From: Clostridium tagluense
Lineage (GTDB): Bacteria; Bacillota; Clostridia; Clostridiales; Clostridiaceae
DNA length: 64,000 bases
Reading direction: 5' to 3'
Assembly (NCBI RefSeq): GCF_003865095.1
Contig: NZ_BHYK01000009.1
Span: forward strand, 115,412 to 179,411
Below, piece after piece: positions 17,858 through 26,444 of this stretch (position 1 is the stretch's first letter; every line of letters begins with the position of its first letter). Position numbers and translations under genes: made by a program. The notes beneath the pieces were generated by a model, which made no database searches, was not told where the DNA came from, and saw only the letters and a list, made by a program, of their open reading frames with translations.

Positions 17858-17968
17858 TTCGAATCTTTCATAACGGACGACACAAACAACTGTTAGGATT
17901 ACTAAAGTAATGGAGTAATTCTGTGTTTTTATATATTCTTCAACTATCCATTATTCTTAATAATGCTA
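17853..17968 (+). repeat. Gene-end repeat A, second copy
   Basis: Begins within the stop codon of the phosphodiesterase gene and matches 15297-15412. The TAACGGACGACACAAACAAC-TGTTAG segment is at 17871-17896, followed by a hairpin with T-run and the palindrome CCATTATTCTTAATAATG. Confidence 0.65.
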
Positions 17969-18103
17969 AGAGAAGTTATTAAGATTTTTTCATTTATTTT
18001 CCCACATAAGTGTTAGAAAGGTTTAGAATGTTATACCCTTGGAAGGCCTGATATACATAAGTTATAGCAGATTGCAGAAAGTTATAAAAGTCAAATTAAC
18101 GAC

Positions 18104-18135
18104 TCAGGGGTTCAATTCCCCTAGGAATCACCAAA
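18104..18135 (+). other. Putative attR: tRNA-Glu 3' fragment
   Basis: Matches the tRNA-Glu 3' end at 1100-1131 in 31 of 32 bases. No tRNA 5' half precedes it, so this is a fragment and not a gene. Confidence 0.7.
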
Positions 18136-18139
18136 TGTT

Positions 18140-18186
18140 GATATAGCAAGCCTTACAGAGATGTAGAGCTTGCTATATTTTTTACT
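18140..18186 (+). terminator. Second copy of the tRNA-Glu terminator
   Basis: TATAGCAAGC...GCTTGCTATA with a T-run. Compared with 1144-1186 the outer stem has G to A and C to T changes on opposite strands that keep pairing. Confidence 0.7.
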
Positions 18187-18206
18187 TTACCACGCTAAAA
18201 AAGTAA

Positions 18207-18243
18207 AAAATTAGTACAGGAGTAAATTCCCATACTAATTTCT
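18207..18243 (-). terminator. Terminator of the ABC exporter operon
   Basis: On the minus strand AAATTAGTA and TACTAATTT pair and are followed by a T-rich tract. It lies 80 bases beyond the exporter stop codon. Confidence 0.55.
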
Positions 18244-18322
18244 AGTTAGATATACACTTCTAAAGTTATTTACACAAATCTATAAACATTCTCTAAAGTA
18301 GCATTTTCATACCACTTTTATA

Positions 18323-20122
18323 TTAGTTTGCAATCTTTGTATCATCTTGTATCATATCTTTATAATATCCACCACGACCCATAAGTTCATGGTGATTTCC
18401 TACTTCTATAATTTCTCCATGTTTTAGCACCACTATTTTATCTGCATTTCGTATGGTTGATAATCTATGTGCAATAATAAGTGTGGTCCTATCTTGAGCC
18501 ATTTCTTCAATTACCTTTTGTATTAGCTTTTCAGTATGTGTATCTATGTTGGCTGTAGCTTCATCTAATATAAATATCGATGGTGAATGAGCGAGAGCTC
18601 TAGAAAATGATAAAAGCTGCTTCTGCCCTGATGAGAAAGTTGCGCCTCTTTCCATAACAGGTGAGTGTATTCCCCCGGTCAGTCCATTTACAAAGTCTAA
18701 GGCACAGGTAGTTTTAAGGGACTTGGTTAATGTTTTTTCACTTATATTATCATTTAATATAACATTAGATTTTATATCTCCTGAAAATAAAAATACATCT
18801 TGAAGCACAACGGATATAGCTTTTCTTAAGTCTCTTTTTTTTATATCATTAATGTTAATTCCATCTATTAGTATCTCACCTTTTTGAATTTTATAAAATC
18901 CACTTATGAGGCTTATTATCGTAGTTTTTCCAGCACCAGTTTCTCCTATAAAAGCAACAGTTTCTCCCTTTTTAACTTTAAAACAAAGATTCTTTAATGT
19001 CCAATCTGAATTATTATAGGAAAACCATACATTCTTAAATTCTATATCTCCCTGTAAATTTTCAATGCTCCTGCCCTCATCTAAATCTTCAAGAGAATCT
19101 TCCTCATCTAGGAGTTCAAAAATCCGTTCTGCAGAAACCAAAGCAGATTGGATAGTAGTATAGTTATCCGCAAGATCAGAAATTGGATTAAAAAATTGTT
19201 TTATATAGGTTGTAAAAGCGAAAAGCACACCTATCTCTATAGTATGATTTGCAATTTTGCTCATGGAATACCATAGTATAATTGCTACTGCAAGGTTTTG
19301 GAAAACATCCGCTGCGGGTCTTAATATACTGTTCATCCTAACTTGAAATAATGTGCTTTTTAAATACTCGCCATTTAATTTTAGAAACTCATTATTTTTT
19401 TCTTTTTCACCTGTAAATATTTGTATTATTTTCATTCCTGAAATATTCTCAGACATAAATCCATTAATTCTGCCTATTAGACTTTTCATTTTTGAAAAAT
19501 TATTCTTAATCTTATTTTTCAAAAGAAAAATAATAAAAAACATCATAGGAACCACAGAAAATGATATAAGAGCTAATTTTACATCAAGGGCAAGCATAAC
19601 ATATACAATCCCTATAAGTAAGAAAACATCTTTAAATAGACTAATAATTACATCAGTATACATTTCACTTAGTGCTTCCACATCATTTGTGGCTCTAGTT
19701 ATGAGTCTTCCTGAGGAGGTTTTATCAAGATAGGATAGTGGAAGAAATTGTATTGTTCTAAATACTCTTCTTCTTAAATTTCTCATAATCTCCTGACCAG
19801 CTTTATTTATTAAATTAACTTGCGCAAAAGAAGATAACCCACCAATAGCAACAACAGCAAAATATAATAGCGCCATAGATGTTATAGAATAGATACCCTT
19901 TTGTGATATTCTCTTTATTAAAAAATCATCAATAACAAGCTTTAATATATATGGTTTTAAAAGTTCTGCTGCATTTACAATCATTACACATAATGCAGCT
20001 AAAATTATCTTATTAAGGTATGGTTTTGTTAAGGATAAGAGTCTTTTAATACTATTGATTTTATGAAACTTCCCACTCTGATTTTTTTTCAATCTCTTCA
20101 TGTTGAGATTTGTAGGTTTCAT
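18323..20122 (-). CDS. ABC exporter half-transporter (heterodimer subunit 2)
   Basis: The 599-residue protein has an N-terminal six-helix ABC exporter domain (about residues 30-330, with LDKTSSGRLITRATNDVEAL) and a C-terminal ATPase with Walker A GETGAGKT, signature FSSGQKQLLSFSRA, Walker B ILDEATANID and the H-loop AHRLSTIRNADKI. It probably pairs with the subunit encoded just upstream, as in BmrCD/YheHI-like multidrug exporters. The start overlaps the upstream gene by 62 bases; GGGAGG seven bases before ATG 20122 supports it. The signature has FSSGQ for the usual LSGGQ, which is common in one half of heterodimers. Confidence 0.9.
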   Translation of the reverse strand: MKPTNLNMKRLKKNQSGKFHKINSIKRLLSLTKPYLNKIILAALCVMIVNAAELLKPYILKLVIDDFLIKRISQKGIYSITSMALLYFAVVAIGGLSSFAQVNLINKAGQEIMRNLRRRVFRTIQFLPLSYLDKTSSGRLITRATNDVEALSEMYTDVIISLFKDVFLLIGIVYVMLALDVKLALISFSVVPMMFFIIFLLKNKIKNNFSKMKSLIGRINGFMSENISGMKIIQIFTGEKEKNNEFLKLNGEYLKSTLFQVRMNSILRPAADVFQNLAVAIILWYSMSKIANHTIEIGVLFAFTTYIKQFFNPISDLADNYTTIQSALVSAERIFELLDEEDSLEDLDEGRSIENLQGDIEFKNVWFSYNNSDWTLKNLCFKVKKGETVAFIGETGAGKTTIISLISGFYKIQKGEILIDGININDIKKRDLRKAISVVLQDVFLFSGDIKSNVILNDNISEKTLTKSLKTTCALDFVNGLTGGIHSPVMERGATFSSGQKQLLSFSRALAHSPSIFILDEATANIDTHTEKLIQKVIEEMAQDRTTLIIAHRLSTIRNADKIVVLKHGEIIEVGNHHELMGRGGYYKDMIQDDTKIAN

Positions 20123-21815
20123 AATATAGGCCTCCCTTCTTTATGAGTTCATTATGAGTTCCATTTTCGCATATATTGCCTTCATCTAAGACTATAATAA
20201 AATCAGCGTCTTTTATTGTGGAAATTCTATGAGCAACAATTATTGTGGTTTTTCCACCTCTGCACTTTTTTATATTTTTAAGTAACTTAGATTCAGTAAT
20301 AGTGTCCACAGCCGATAGTGAGTCATCTAAAATTAGTATTGACGGATCACGAATTATGGCCCTTGCTATAGAAATACGTTGTTTTTCACCACCTGATAAA
20401 TTAACACCACGTTCTCCGAGTATGGTATCAAAGCCCTTGGGAAAATCCATAATGCTTTCATATATAGAACTTATAATCGCAGCCTTTTCAATTTGGTCAT
20501 CTGTGTATATATCCTTGAAAAATTTTATATTTTCTTTAATGGATGCTGAAAACAAGAAGTTGTCTTGAGGCACATACCCAATGCTACTTCTAAGTGTTGC
20601 AAGGCAATAGTCATTTATGTCTACTGAGTCAATAAATATTTCTTCTGGTGATGGCATATAAAGCTTTAATAATAAGTTTACTAGGGTGGTTTTCCCCGAA
20701 CCGGTTTTTCCTGTGATTCCAATGGTATAGCCCTTAGGTATTTTAAGGTTAATGTTTTGCAAAGCATTTTTGTCAGAACCTGTATAAGAAAAGCTCAGAT
20801 TCTTGAATTCTATTTCACCCTCAATATTAGTACTTATCATTTTCTCTCCATCGCAAATTTCGGGGTTTACATTAAATATTTCATCTAATCTTTTAATTGA
20901 AGCAATACCTCTTTGAACTATATTTATAACTCTTCCAATGGAAATTATAGGTCTCATAATCATGGTCAAATATCCATTAAAGGCGATAAAATCACCAAGA
21001 GTTATGCCTCCATTTAACACCATATTTCCACCTATGATAAGGTTCATAACAAAGCTTATACTAAAAGAAATCTCAATTACAGGGGATAGCGAGGCAGATA
21101 CTTTTACCATACTAATGTTAGAGTCCATCATTGCATCATTTAATATCTCAAACTTCTTAGCCTCAGCTTCTTCCTGAACGTAAGACTTTATTACTCTAAT
21201 TCCGTATATATTTTCTTGAACTCTGCCAGATATAGATGCAAAGTTCTCTTGAACAACTCTAAATCGCTTTTGAACTAGTCCTCCTATTTTTAGCATGAAA
21301 AATATGATAAAGGGAATTGGCATTAGTATCATTAAAGTGAATTTTAGATTCATAATCTTTGACATGGAATATATAGAAACGCTACAAATAGCAATGCCAT
21401 TTATTATCATGGCTGTTGCTGGCCCCAAAGTCATTCTTACAGCAGAAATATCATTTATAGCGTAAGCGATTAAATCTCCGGTTTTCCTTTTGTTATAAAA
21501 CTCTGGAGACAGTTTTTGAAAATGACTATATAATTTTTCACGAAGATGACATTCAAGATTTCTACCATTTACTACAATTAGATTTCTCCATGCATAAGTA
21601 CTTATAAAAGTGCCCGTAGTAATTAAAAGTATGTATACTATTTTGATTTTCACAAGATTTAAATTAAAATTAGACCTTCCTAATATATCAATGGTATCAC
21701 CTAGAACTCTAGGGAAAAACGACTGAATATAAGATGTTAAAAACATAAATAGAATGCCAATAATATATGATATTTTGTGCTTTTTAATAAAATCTACTAT
21801 TATGCTCTTTCCCAT
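20061..21815 (-). CDS. ABC exporter half-transporter (heterodimer subunit 1)
   Basis: The 584-residue protein has a membrane domain (residues 15-310, with FYNKRKTGDLIAYAINDISA) and an ATPase with Walker A GKTGSGKT, signature NLSGGEKQRISIARA, Walker B ILILDDSLSAVD and AHRISTIKDADFI. The Asp in DDS in place of the catalytic Glu marks the degenerate site typical of heterodimeric exporters, supporting pairing with the next gene, which retains Glu. It is the second gene of a three-gene unit with a LacI-type regulator 33 bases upstream. Confidence 0.9.
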   Translation of the reverse strand: MGKSIIVDFIKKHKISYIIGILFMFLTSYIQSFFPRVLGDTIDILGRSNFNLNLVKIKIVYILLITTGTFISTYAWRNLIVVNGRNLECHLREKLYSHFQKLSPEFYNKRKTGDLIAYAINDISAVRMTLGPATAMIINGIAICSVSIYSMSKIMNLKFTLMILMPIPFIIFFMLKIGGLVQKRFRVVQENFASISGRVQENIYGIRVIKSYVQEEAEAKKFEILNDAMMDSNISMVKVSASLSPVIEISFSISFVMNLIIGGNMVLNGGITLGDFIAFNGYLTMIMRPIISIGRVINIVQRGIASIKRLDEIFNVNPEICDGEKMISTNIEGEIEFKNLSFSYTGSDKNALQNINLKIPKGYTIGITGKTGSGKTTLVNLLLKLYMPSPEEIFIDSVDINDYCLATLRSSIGYVPQDNFLFSASIKENIKFFKDIYTDDQIEKAAIISSIYESIMDFPKGFDTILGERGVNLSGGEKQRISIARAIIRDPSILILDDSLSAVDTITESKLLKNIKKCRGGKTTIIVAHRISTIKDADFIIVLDEGNICENGTHNELIKKGGLYYETYKSQHEEIEKKSEWEVS

Positions 21816-21848
21816 TTAATTCTCTCCTTTACAAATTTTAATTAATCA

Positions 21849-22871
21849 TCACCTGGAATGCTGAAACGTGGTTAAGTTTTTAACAGATTCTCTTGAAATT
21901 AAAGTGCTGTTTATAGTTATGCATTCACAAGGTTTATCAGGGTTATTAATCCTTTTCAAAAGGAGCTCCACTGCTATTTCACAGGAATATTCAATGTTTA
22001 AATCTAAAGTTGTAAGGGGAGGCATAGTTAGCGATGCCATTTCAGTATTGCCACTACTAATAATAGAAATATCCTCTGGAACTTTGATTCCTTTTTTATA
22101 AAGGAGATTGATTAATTTCACAGCTATAAAGTCTCCTTGGCATATAATTGCTGAGGGCCTATGTTTAGCTTTTAGTAAATTCATAACTGAGGCTTCAAAA
22201 TTTTCTTCGAAATTCTCTTCAATATAAGTAAAGAATTCACTTTGAATAGGTATTTCATAGTCTTCAAGAGCTGAAGTTATTCCAAGTACCTTTTCTTTAT
22301 TCCGAAACAAAATACTGCGCCTTCCTAAAAAACCAATATCCACATGTCCTTTTTTAATTAAATACTCGCATTGCTTATATCCACCATTATTATAATTAAA
22401 CCAAACACTGTCAACATCGCAAGAGGGAGAATATCCTGTATAAAAAATGTAATTTTTAATTTTGTCTTTTAGAAAACCAACGTAGTTATCATCAAATTTC
22501 CCAATGAAAATTAGACCGTTAAAATTATTCTCTTTTAATAATTTAAATGGAAGTTGCATCTTATCTTGGTTATTTTTATCGACAAATTCTGTGTGATAAG
22601 ATATATTCATATTTTGAAGAGCGTGCTCAATTCCCTGTATCATATAAGTAAAATTACTATTATCTTGTATAAGAGGTCTTTGATGAAGTACCAAAATCTT
22701 ATAAGTATTTTTGTTTATAGACTTTTTATATCCCATTTCTTTTGCTTTAAGTGTGATTTTTTCTCTTAATTCTTCTCCAACTCCATTTTTGCCTGATAGC
22801 GCTCTGCTCACAGATATTGCTGAGATATCTAAAGCCGATGCTATATCTGCTATTGTAGTTTTATTAATCAA
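21849..22871 (-). CDS. LacI/GalR-family transcriptional regulator
   Basis: TTG 22871 is chosen because GGAGGTG lies eight bases upstream; TTG 22886 precedes that site and is unlikely. The N-terminus KTTIADIASALDISAISVSRA is the LacI HTH with hinge helix, followed by a periplasmic-binding-protein-like domain to residue 340 (VDSVWFNYNNGGYKQCEYLI, GHVDIGFLG, PSAIICQGD, PEDISIISSG). It would bind a sugar-like effector. It heads an operon with the paired ABC exporter, an unusual partner for a LacI regulator, and probably controls it through the phased AACGTT boxes upstream. Confidence 0.9.
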   Translation of the reverse strand: MINKTTIADIASALDISAISVSRALSGKNGVGEELREKITLKAKEMGYKKSINKNTYKILVLHQRPLIQDNSNFTYMIQGIEHALQNMNISYHTEFVDKNNQDKMQLPFKLLKENNFNGLIFIGKFDDNYVGFLKDKIKNYIFYTGYSPSCDVDSVWFNYNNGGYKQCEYLIKKGHVDIGFLGRRSILFRNKEKVLGITSALEDYEIPIQSEFFTYIEENFEENFEASVMNLLKAKHRPSAIICQGDFIAVKLINLLYKKGIKVPEDISIISSGNTEMASLTMPPLTTLDLNIEYSCEIAVELLLKRINNPDKPCECITINSTLISRESVKNLTTFQHSR

Positions 22872-22930
22872 ACAATTCACCTCCAAATTTATGCTATACT
22901 ACTATTATAAGTACTATTAAGTTAAAATAC

Positions 22931-22980
22931 AACGTTTAAAATAAATATATTTAACGTTATAATATTGAATTTATAACGTT
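22931..22980. promoter_or_regulatory. Three AACGTT boxes at 22-bp spacing, probable LacI-type operator array
   Basis: AACGTT occurs at 22931-22936, 22953-22958 and 22975-22980, exactly 22 bp apart, so all on one face of the helix. The last two form a perfect 10-bp inverted repeat AACGTTATAA / TTATAACGTT with an 8-bp spacer. They lie 60-110 bases upstream of the regulator start. AACGTT-centred palindromes with a central CG are typical of LacI-family operators. Confidence 0.5.
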
Positions 22981-22992
22981 GGTTTGAAATTT

Positions 22993-23051
22993 ACACATAA
23001 AAAATAACAAGTCATTATGCTAGCATTTTTGACTTGTTATTTTTTATGTGT
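22993..23051. terminator. Long bidirectional hairpin after the amidase-domain gene
   Basis: ACACATAAAAAATAACAAGT and its complement form a perfect stem of over 20 bp with a 15-base loop. It lies just past the end of the minus-strand amidase gene. Its inner part, AAGTCA and GCATTTTTGACTT, is shared with the hairpin at 282-343. Confidence 0.75.
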
Positions 23052-23075
23052 ATCTAAAGTATAAAATTATTATTT

Positions 23076-23666
23076 TTACAAACTTATTTTAAAAAAATGA
23101 ACACGCTTAGCTGGCCAAGAATTTTTATAATATATATCTAAGGCCTCAAAAGAATGATGAGAAACTAAAGTCTGCCCATATCTAAAAGAGGTAATAATAG
23201 CTGAGTGAAATATATTTCCATTATTACCTTCGAAAAATATCAAATCGCCTAATTCAAGCAAACTAGTATCATATATTTCAAGACCCTTAATTGCGTTGGC
23301 ATTAGATTGCTCATTAACCTTTAATGTCCAATATAGGGAATGTGCTACAGTCCAGGTCACAGACCATGTGTCATCCTTTGTACTTAAGGTATTAGCCTTG
23401 TTATACCACCAAGGATGTGAGCCATTATAAATCATAGGTGCTCCACCAGCTAGTAGGCACTGAGATATAAAATTTGCACAATCCCCACTTGTCTCATTAT
23501 CAATAAGAGGGAAGTACCTAAAGCTAGGGTTTGGATGTAGTGCATAGGTCCTTGCATAATTAACAGCATTTATTCTAGAATACTTGCTTGTTTTAAAAAA
23601 TTCCATATTACGCTCCATAAAATTACTATTATTAAATTCTATGATAAAGCTACTGTTAATGTTCAT
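23076..23666 (-). CDS. Amidase-domain (Amidase_6 type) protein
   Basis: The core reads KYSRINAVNYARTYALHPN, then NETSGDCANFISQCLLAGG with the likely catalytic Cys, PWWYN, and LELGDLIFFEG followed by HSAIITS with the likely His. This is the Amidase_6/CHAP-like fold common in spore formers, usually acting on cell-wall peptides. There is no signal peptide. Start choice is uncertain: ATG 23666, or ATG 23606 (MEFFKTSK), which has GGAG six bases upstream. It follows the PmbA-like gene by about 13 bases, so the three genes 26444-23076 form one operon. Confidence 0.8.
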   Translation of the reverse strand: MNINSSFIIEFNNSNFMERNMEFFKTSKYSRINAVNYARTYALHPNPSFRYFPLIDNETSGDCANFISQCLLAGGAPMIYNGSHPWWYNKANTLSTKDDTWSVTWTVAHSLYWTLKVNEQSNANAIKGLEIYDTSLLELGDLIFFEGNNGNIFHSAIITSFRYGQTLVSHHSFEALDIYYKNSWPAKRVHFFKISL

Positions 23667-23679
23667 AAAAAGCAAAGTT

Positions 23680-25014
23680 TTATGCTATTCCAGCTACACT
23701 TACATCCAATAGTTTAACAATTTTAGGTCCTATAAAGTTATTATCCTTTTGCATTTCTTTTGATAAATACATTTGCTTTTGAAGTTTCTTAATATTACCT
23801 GACACGGAACCACCTGTAACTGGAATAGTACTTGTACCATCAAAAACCCAGCCTAGCCTAATTTCTCCAGCAAAATCGCCTGTTAAAGTGTCCATTTGGA
23901 AATCGGAAAAAGCTATTATTTCTAGGTATGGATCCATTTTAAAATCTGCTATGGAATGTTTTCCACCTTCAATAATAAAGTTTGATATATTGCCTGTAGG
24001 CTCTATATTTAAATAATGGCAATGACGCAAATCTCCATGATATCTATTTAAAACACCACTATTAAATATCTTAACAGAATTCAAAGGAAAACCATTAGAA
24101 TCATAAGGGGAAGAGTTGGTTGAGTTTTTCATAAAAGGATCTAAAGTAAGAGTTATTAAGTCACCCTGTGCATCATCACCTTGAATGTTCTCACCAAGTT
24201 TTGCAGTAGACATTCTATTGTATACAGTTTTAGCAGAAGCTTGCGATACGTAATAGCTTAATAGTTCTATTACTGGGGTTCCATTAAGTAATATGTTGTA
24301 CTTTTCAAGTGCTGGAGTAGGGGATGCAATGGCTTTTTCTTTGCTAATAATAAGCATCTCTTTTACTTTTTCATCTATCAAATCATAATCCATGTCTGAA
24401 AAATCTAGGTGCGTGTACAGTTCGATTTCTTCAGTATCTTCCTTCCAATTGGTTATAAATTCAATTTCCCCCTTATATGTGGTGAAAGATACATCTATTC
24501 CAGTAGAACTTACAATACGTGTATAAACTTTATTAAGGAAGATTTCAGAAGAATTTATACCTCCTTTATCACAAGTATCTGAATTGTAGATTGCATCAGT
24601 TAGTGTAGGAAGCCATTCGCTAAGTGGCTTCTCAGAAAAATTACTTGTTATTTCCTCCTGAACTTTATTAGAAGGTTCTACCAAAGGATAATATTTGTTT
24701 TTTATAAAGCTTGCTGCGAAGGAAACTTCTTCAATAACCTGAAGGATTTCTTCATCACTCATAGTAGGATGAATTATAGCTGAAGAGGAGCCTGTATACA
24801 TTACATCTTCTTCCGTGAAGTTTTTATAGATTGTTATATTAAAATTATTAACATCTTTAGCTCTATACATATCTAATCCTTTTTTTACAAAGAAAAGTTC
24901 ATTTGCAGTTATTTTATTTTCTATTATTTTAAAACCATCCATTTTAATACTATCTTTTTCTAAACTATTCAATTTTACAGATTCAGCAATTAATTTTTTT
25001 ATTCTTTCTATCAT
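23680..25014 (-). CDS. PmbA/TldE-family protein, partner of TldD
   Basis: The 444-residue protein shows the PmbA C-terminal signature: GDLITLTLDPF, YDSNGFPLNSVKIFNSGVL then GNISNFIIEGG, and GEIRLGWVFDG. PmbA/TldE lacks the metal site and forms a heterodimer with TldD that proteolyses unfolded peptides, including modified-peptide precursors. Its start overlaps the TldD stop (TAATG), which couples translation. Confidence 0.88.
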   Translation of the reverse strand: MIERIKKLIAESVKLNSLEKDSIKMDGFKIIENKITANELFFVKKGLDMYRAKDVNNFNITIYKNFTEEDVMYTGSSSAIIHPTMSDEEILQVIEEVSFAASFIKNKYYPLVEPSNKVQEEITSNFSEKPLSEWLPTLTDAIYNSDTCDKGGINSSEIFLNKVYTRIVSSTGIDVSFTTYKGEIEFITNWKEDTEEIELYTHLDFSDMDYDLIDEKVKEMLIISKEKAIASPTPALEKYNILLNGTPVIELLSYYVSQASAKTVYNRMSTAKLGENIQGDDAQGDLITLTLDPFMKNSTNSSPYDSNGFPLNSVKIFNSGVLNRYHGDLRHCHYLNIEPTGNISNFIIEGGKHSIADFKMDPYLEIIAFSDFQMDTLTGDFAGEIRLGWVFDGTSTIPVTGGSVSGNIKKLQKQMYLSKEMQKDNNFIGPKIVKLLDVSVAGIA

Positions 25015-26444
25015 TATCCTAACCTCACTTTTGCTTTGATATATGGGCCACCATCTGAAACCTTAACCCATTCCTTATAACCTTTGCCACAAGCACCAGA
25101 ACCAGAAAGTTCCACGGTTTCTGATAGCATAGATATGGATTTTAAAACATCAGGCACATATCCTGTCATAATTACAGGGGAGACTATTTTGCCCGTTAAT
25201 CTTCCATCTTTAATCTCACTACCTTGAAGTATCATACATTGGATTCCCCAATTCTTAGGGTCTTCCATGCCGCTCATGGTGCCGTCTAAAATGTACCCGT
25301 GTTTGATAGATGCTATCATATCTTCTAAAGTATCATTTCCCGCAGTAAAGAAGGTATTAGTCATTCTTGCATAAGCTTTTCTTTCAAAAGATTCTCTTTT
25401 ACCATTACCAGTAGGTGTAGTTCCTAGCTTAAGAGCCGATAATATATCAGAAATTCCAGTTTTAAGTTGACCTTTTTCTATAACAATAGTATCTGTTCCA
25501 AGGACTCCTTCATCATCAAACAAATAAGAAGACATATTACTAGCAGCTGCAGCGCCGTCATGCATTGTAACTAATTCTGATGCCACGCTTTTACCTAGAT
25601 ATTCCATAGATTTTGCTCTTTTTTTGACGAACATGTCCATTTCTACTCCATGGCCAAAAGCTTCATGAGCAATTAACCCTGATATTTCAGGAGAACATAT
25701 TACTTCATATTCGCCTGGTATTACGCTTCTAGCGTCTAAAAGTTTTATACTAGTATCTATCACTTTTTCTATGTTATTTTCCATTTCATCAATTAATTCT
25801 ACTGCCTTTAAACCAGAGAAAGATGCATGGGCGTATTTAGTATTTTCATCTCTACGGACTATACTTACCAAATATCCTTCGCTCCATATATAGGATTGTT
25901 CTAGTTCTTTATTATTTGAAATAAATATTTTTGACACGTGAACCTCATGATAAGTTACCTTAAAATCTACAAGTAAATCTGAATAACTTAAAGCAGAATC
26001 TTTAATAGAACACATTTTCTCTATTTTTTCTTTTGACGTTAAACTCGAAGGAAGAGTAGTGACTTCACCTAAAAACTGCTCCTTTATTAAAGCTTCCTCT
26101 ATTAATTCATAAGTATTTATAGTTATTGAGGCATTTTTTAGTCTTTCAAGAGTTTTGGCCATTTTTAAGTGTATTTCATCCACTATAGTATTTAAGTTAT
26201 TTTCATTGATTTCATTAAAAGAAAACTCAGAATAGTTTATACCGTTATGAACCCTTATAACAAAACCACGTTCACACCAGTGTGAGTCGCTTAAATCTAT
26301 ACCAGTTTTTTGTACGTTATATATTTTGCCTTTAGTATCTGTACCTAAGATTGATACATATTTATAGTTTTCAGAAAGAAGGTTTACTATTTTTTTCAAA
26401 ATAGGTTTTTGATTCATTAAAAAACTCGACATTGAAACTTTCAT
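25014..26444 (-). CDS. tldD: TldD-family metalloprotease
   Basis: The 476-residue protein has the family zinc site HEAFGHGVEMD near residue 250 (HExxxH), followed by LFDDEGVLGTDT and the C-terminal block GTMSGMEDPKNWGIQ and SGACGKGYKEW. TldD carries the catalytic metal of the TldD/PmbA heterodimer. A strong GGGGGGAT precedes ATG 26444. An amidase gene closes the operon. The organisation suggests turnover of a peptide, but no precursor gene is visible nearby. Confidence 0.9.
   Translation of the reverse strand: MKVSMSSFLMNQKPILKKIVNLLSENYKYVSILGTDTKGKIYNVQKTGIDLSDSHWCERGFVIRVHNGINYSEFSFNEINENNLNTIVDEIHLKMAKTLERLKNASITINTYELIEEALIKEQFLGEVTTLPSSLTSKEKIEKMCSIKDSALSYSDLLVDFKVTYHEVHVSKIFISNNKELEQSYIWSEGYLVSIVRRDENTKYAHASFSGLKAVELIDEMENNIEKVIDTSIKLLDARSVIPGEYEVICSPEISGLIAHEAFGHGVEMDMFVKKRAKSMEYLGKSVASELVTMHDGAAAASNMSSYLFDDEGVLGTDTIVIEKGQLKTGISDILSALKLGTTPTGNGKRESFERKAYARMTNTFFTAGNDTLEDMIASIKHGYILDGTMSGMEDPKNWGIQCMILQGSEIKDGRLTGKIVSPVIMTGYVPDVLKSISMLSETVELSGSGACGKGYKEWVKVSDGGPYIKAKVRLG

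Larger units (their letters stand above)
1100..18135. mobile_element. Putative genomic island in tRNA-Glu carrying defence and toxin genes
   Basis: The segment is bounded by a 32-bp direct repeat of the tRNA-Glu 3' end (31/32 identical) and its terminator. A second shared sequence, roughly CACATAAGT-TAGAAAGGTTTAGAATGT, occurs just inside both ends (about 1203-1231 and 18003-18031). The cargo is mostly + strand: two ATPase/HNH pairs, a PLD-like gene, an HNH gene, duplicated HTH genes, a RES-domain gene, NUDIX, deformylase and phosphodiesterase genes. No integrase, excisionase or relaxase is visible, so the island looks immobile or dependent on outside enzymes. Its age is suggested by divergence of the two terminator copies. 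Confidence 0.6.

Noticed and set aside
18104..18133. Second tRNA gene at the right end of the island
   Set aside because: Only the T-arm and acceptor 3' strand are present; there is no D-arm, anticodon arm or 5' acceptor strand, so it is an attachment-type fragment.
23076..26444. TldD/PmbA operon as a modified-peptide antibiotic cluster
   Set aside because: No precursor peptide or modifying enzyme gene is visible within several kilobases; only the proteases and an amidase-domain gene are present.
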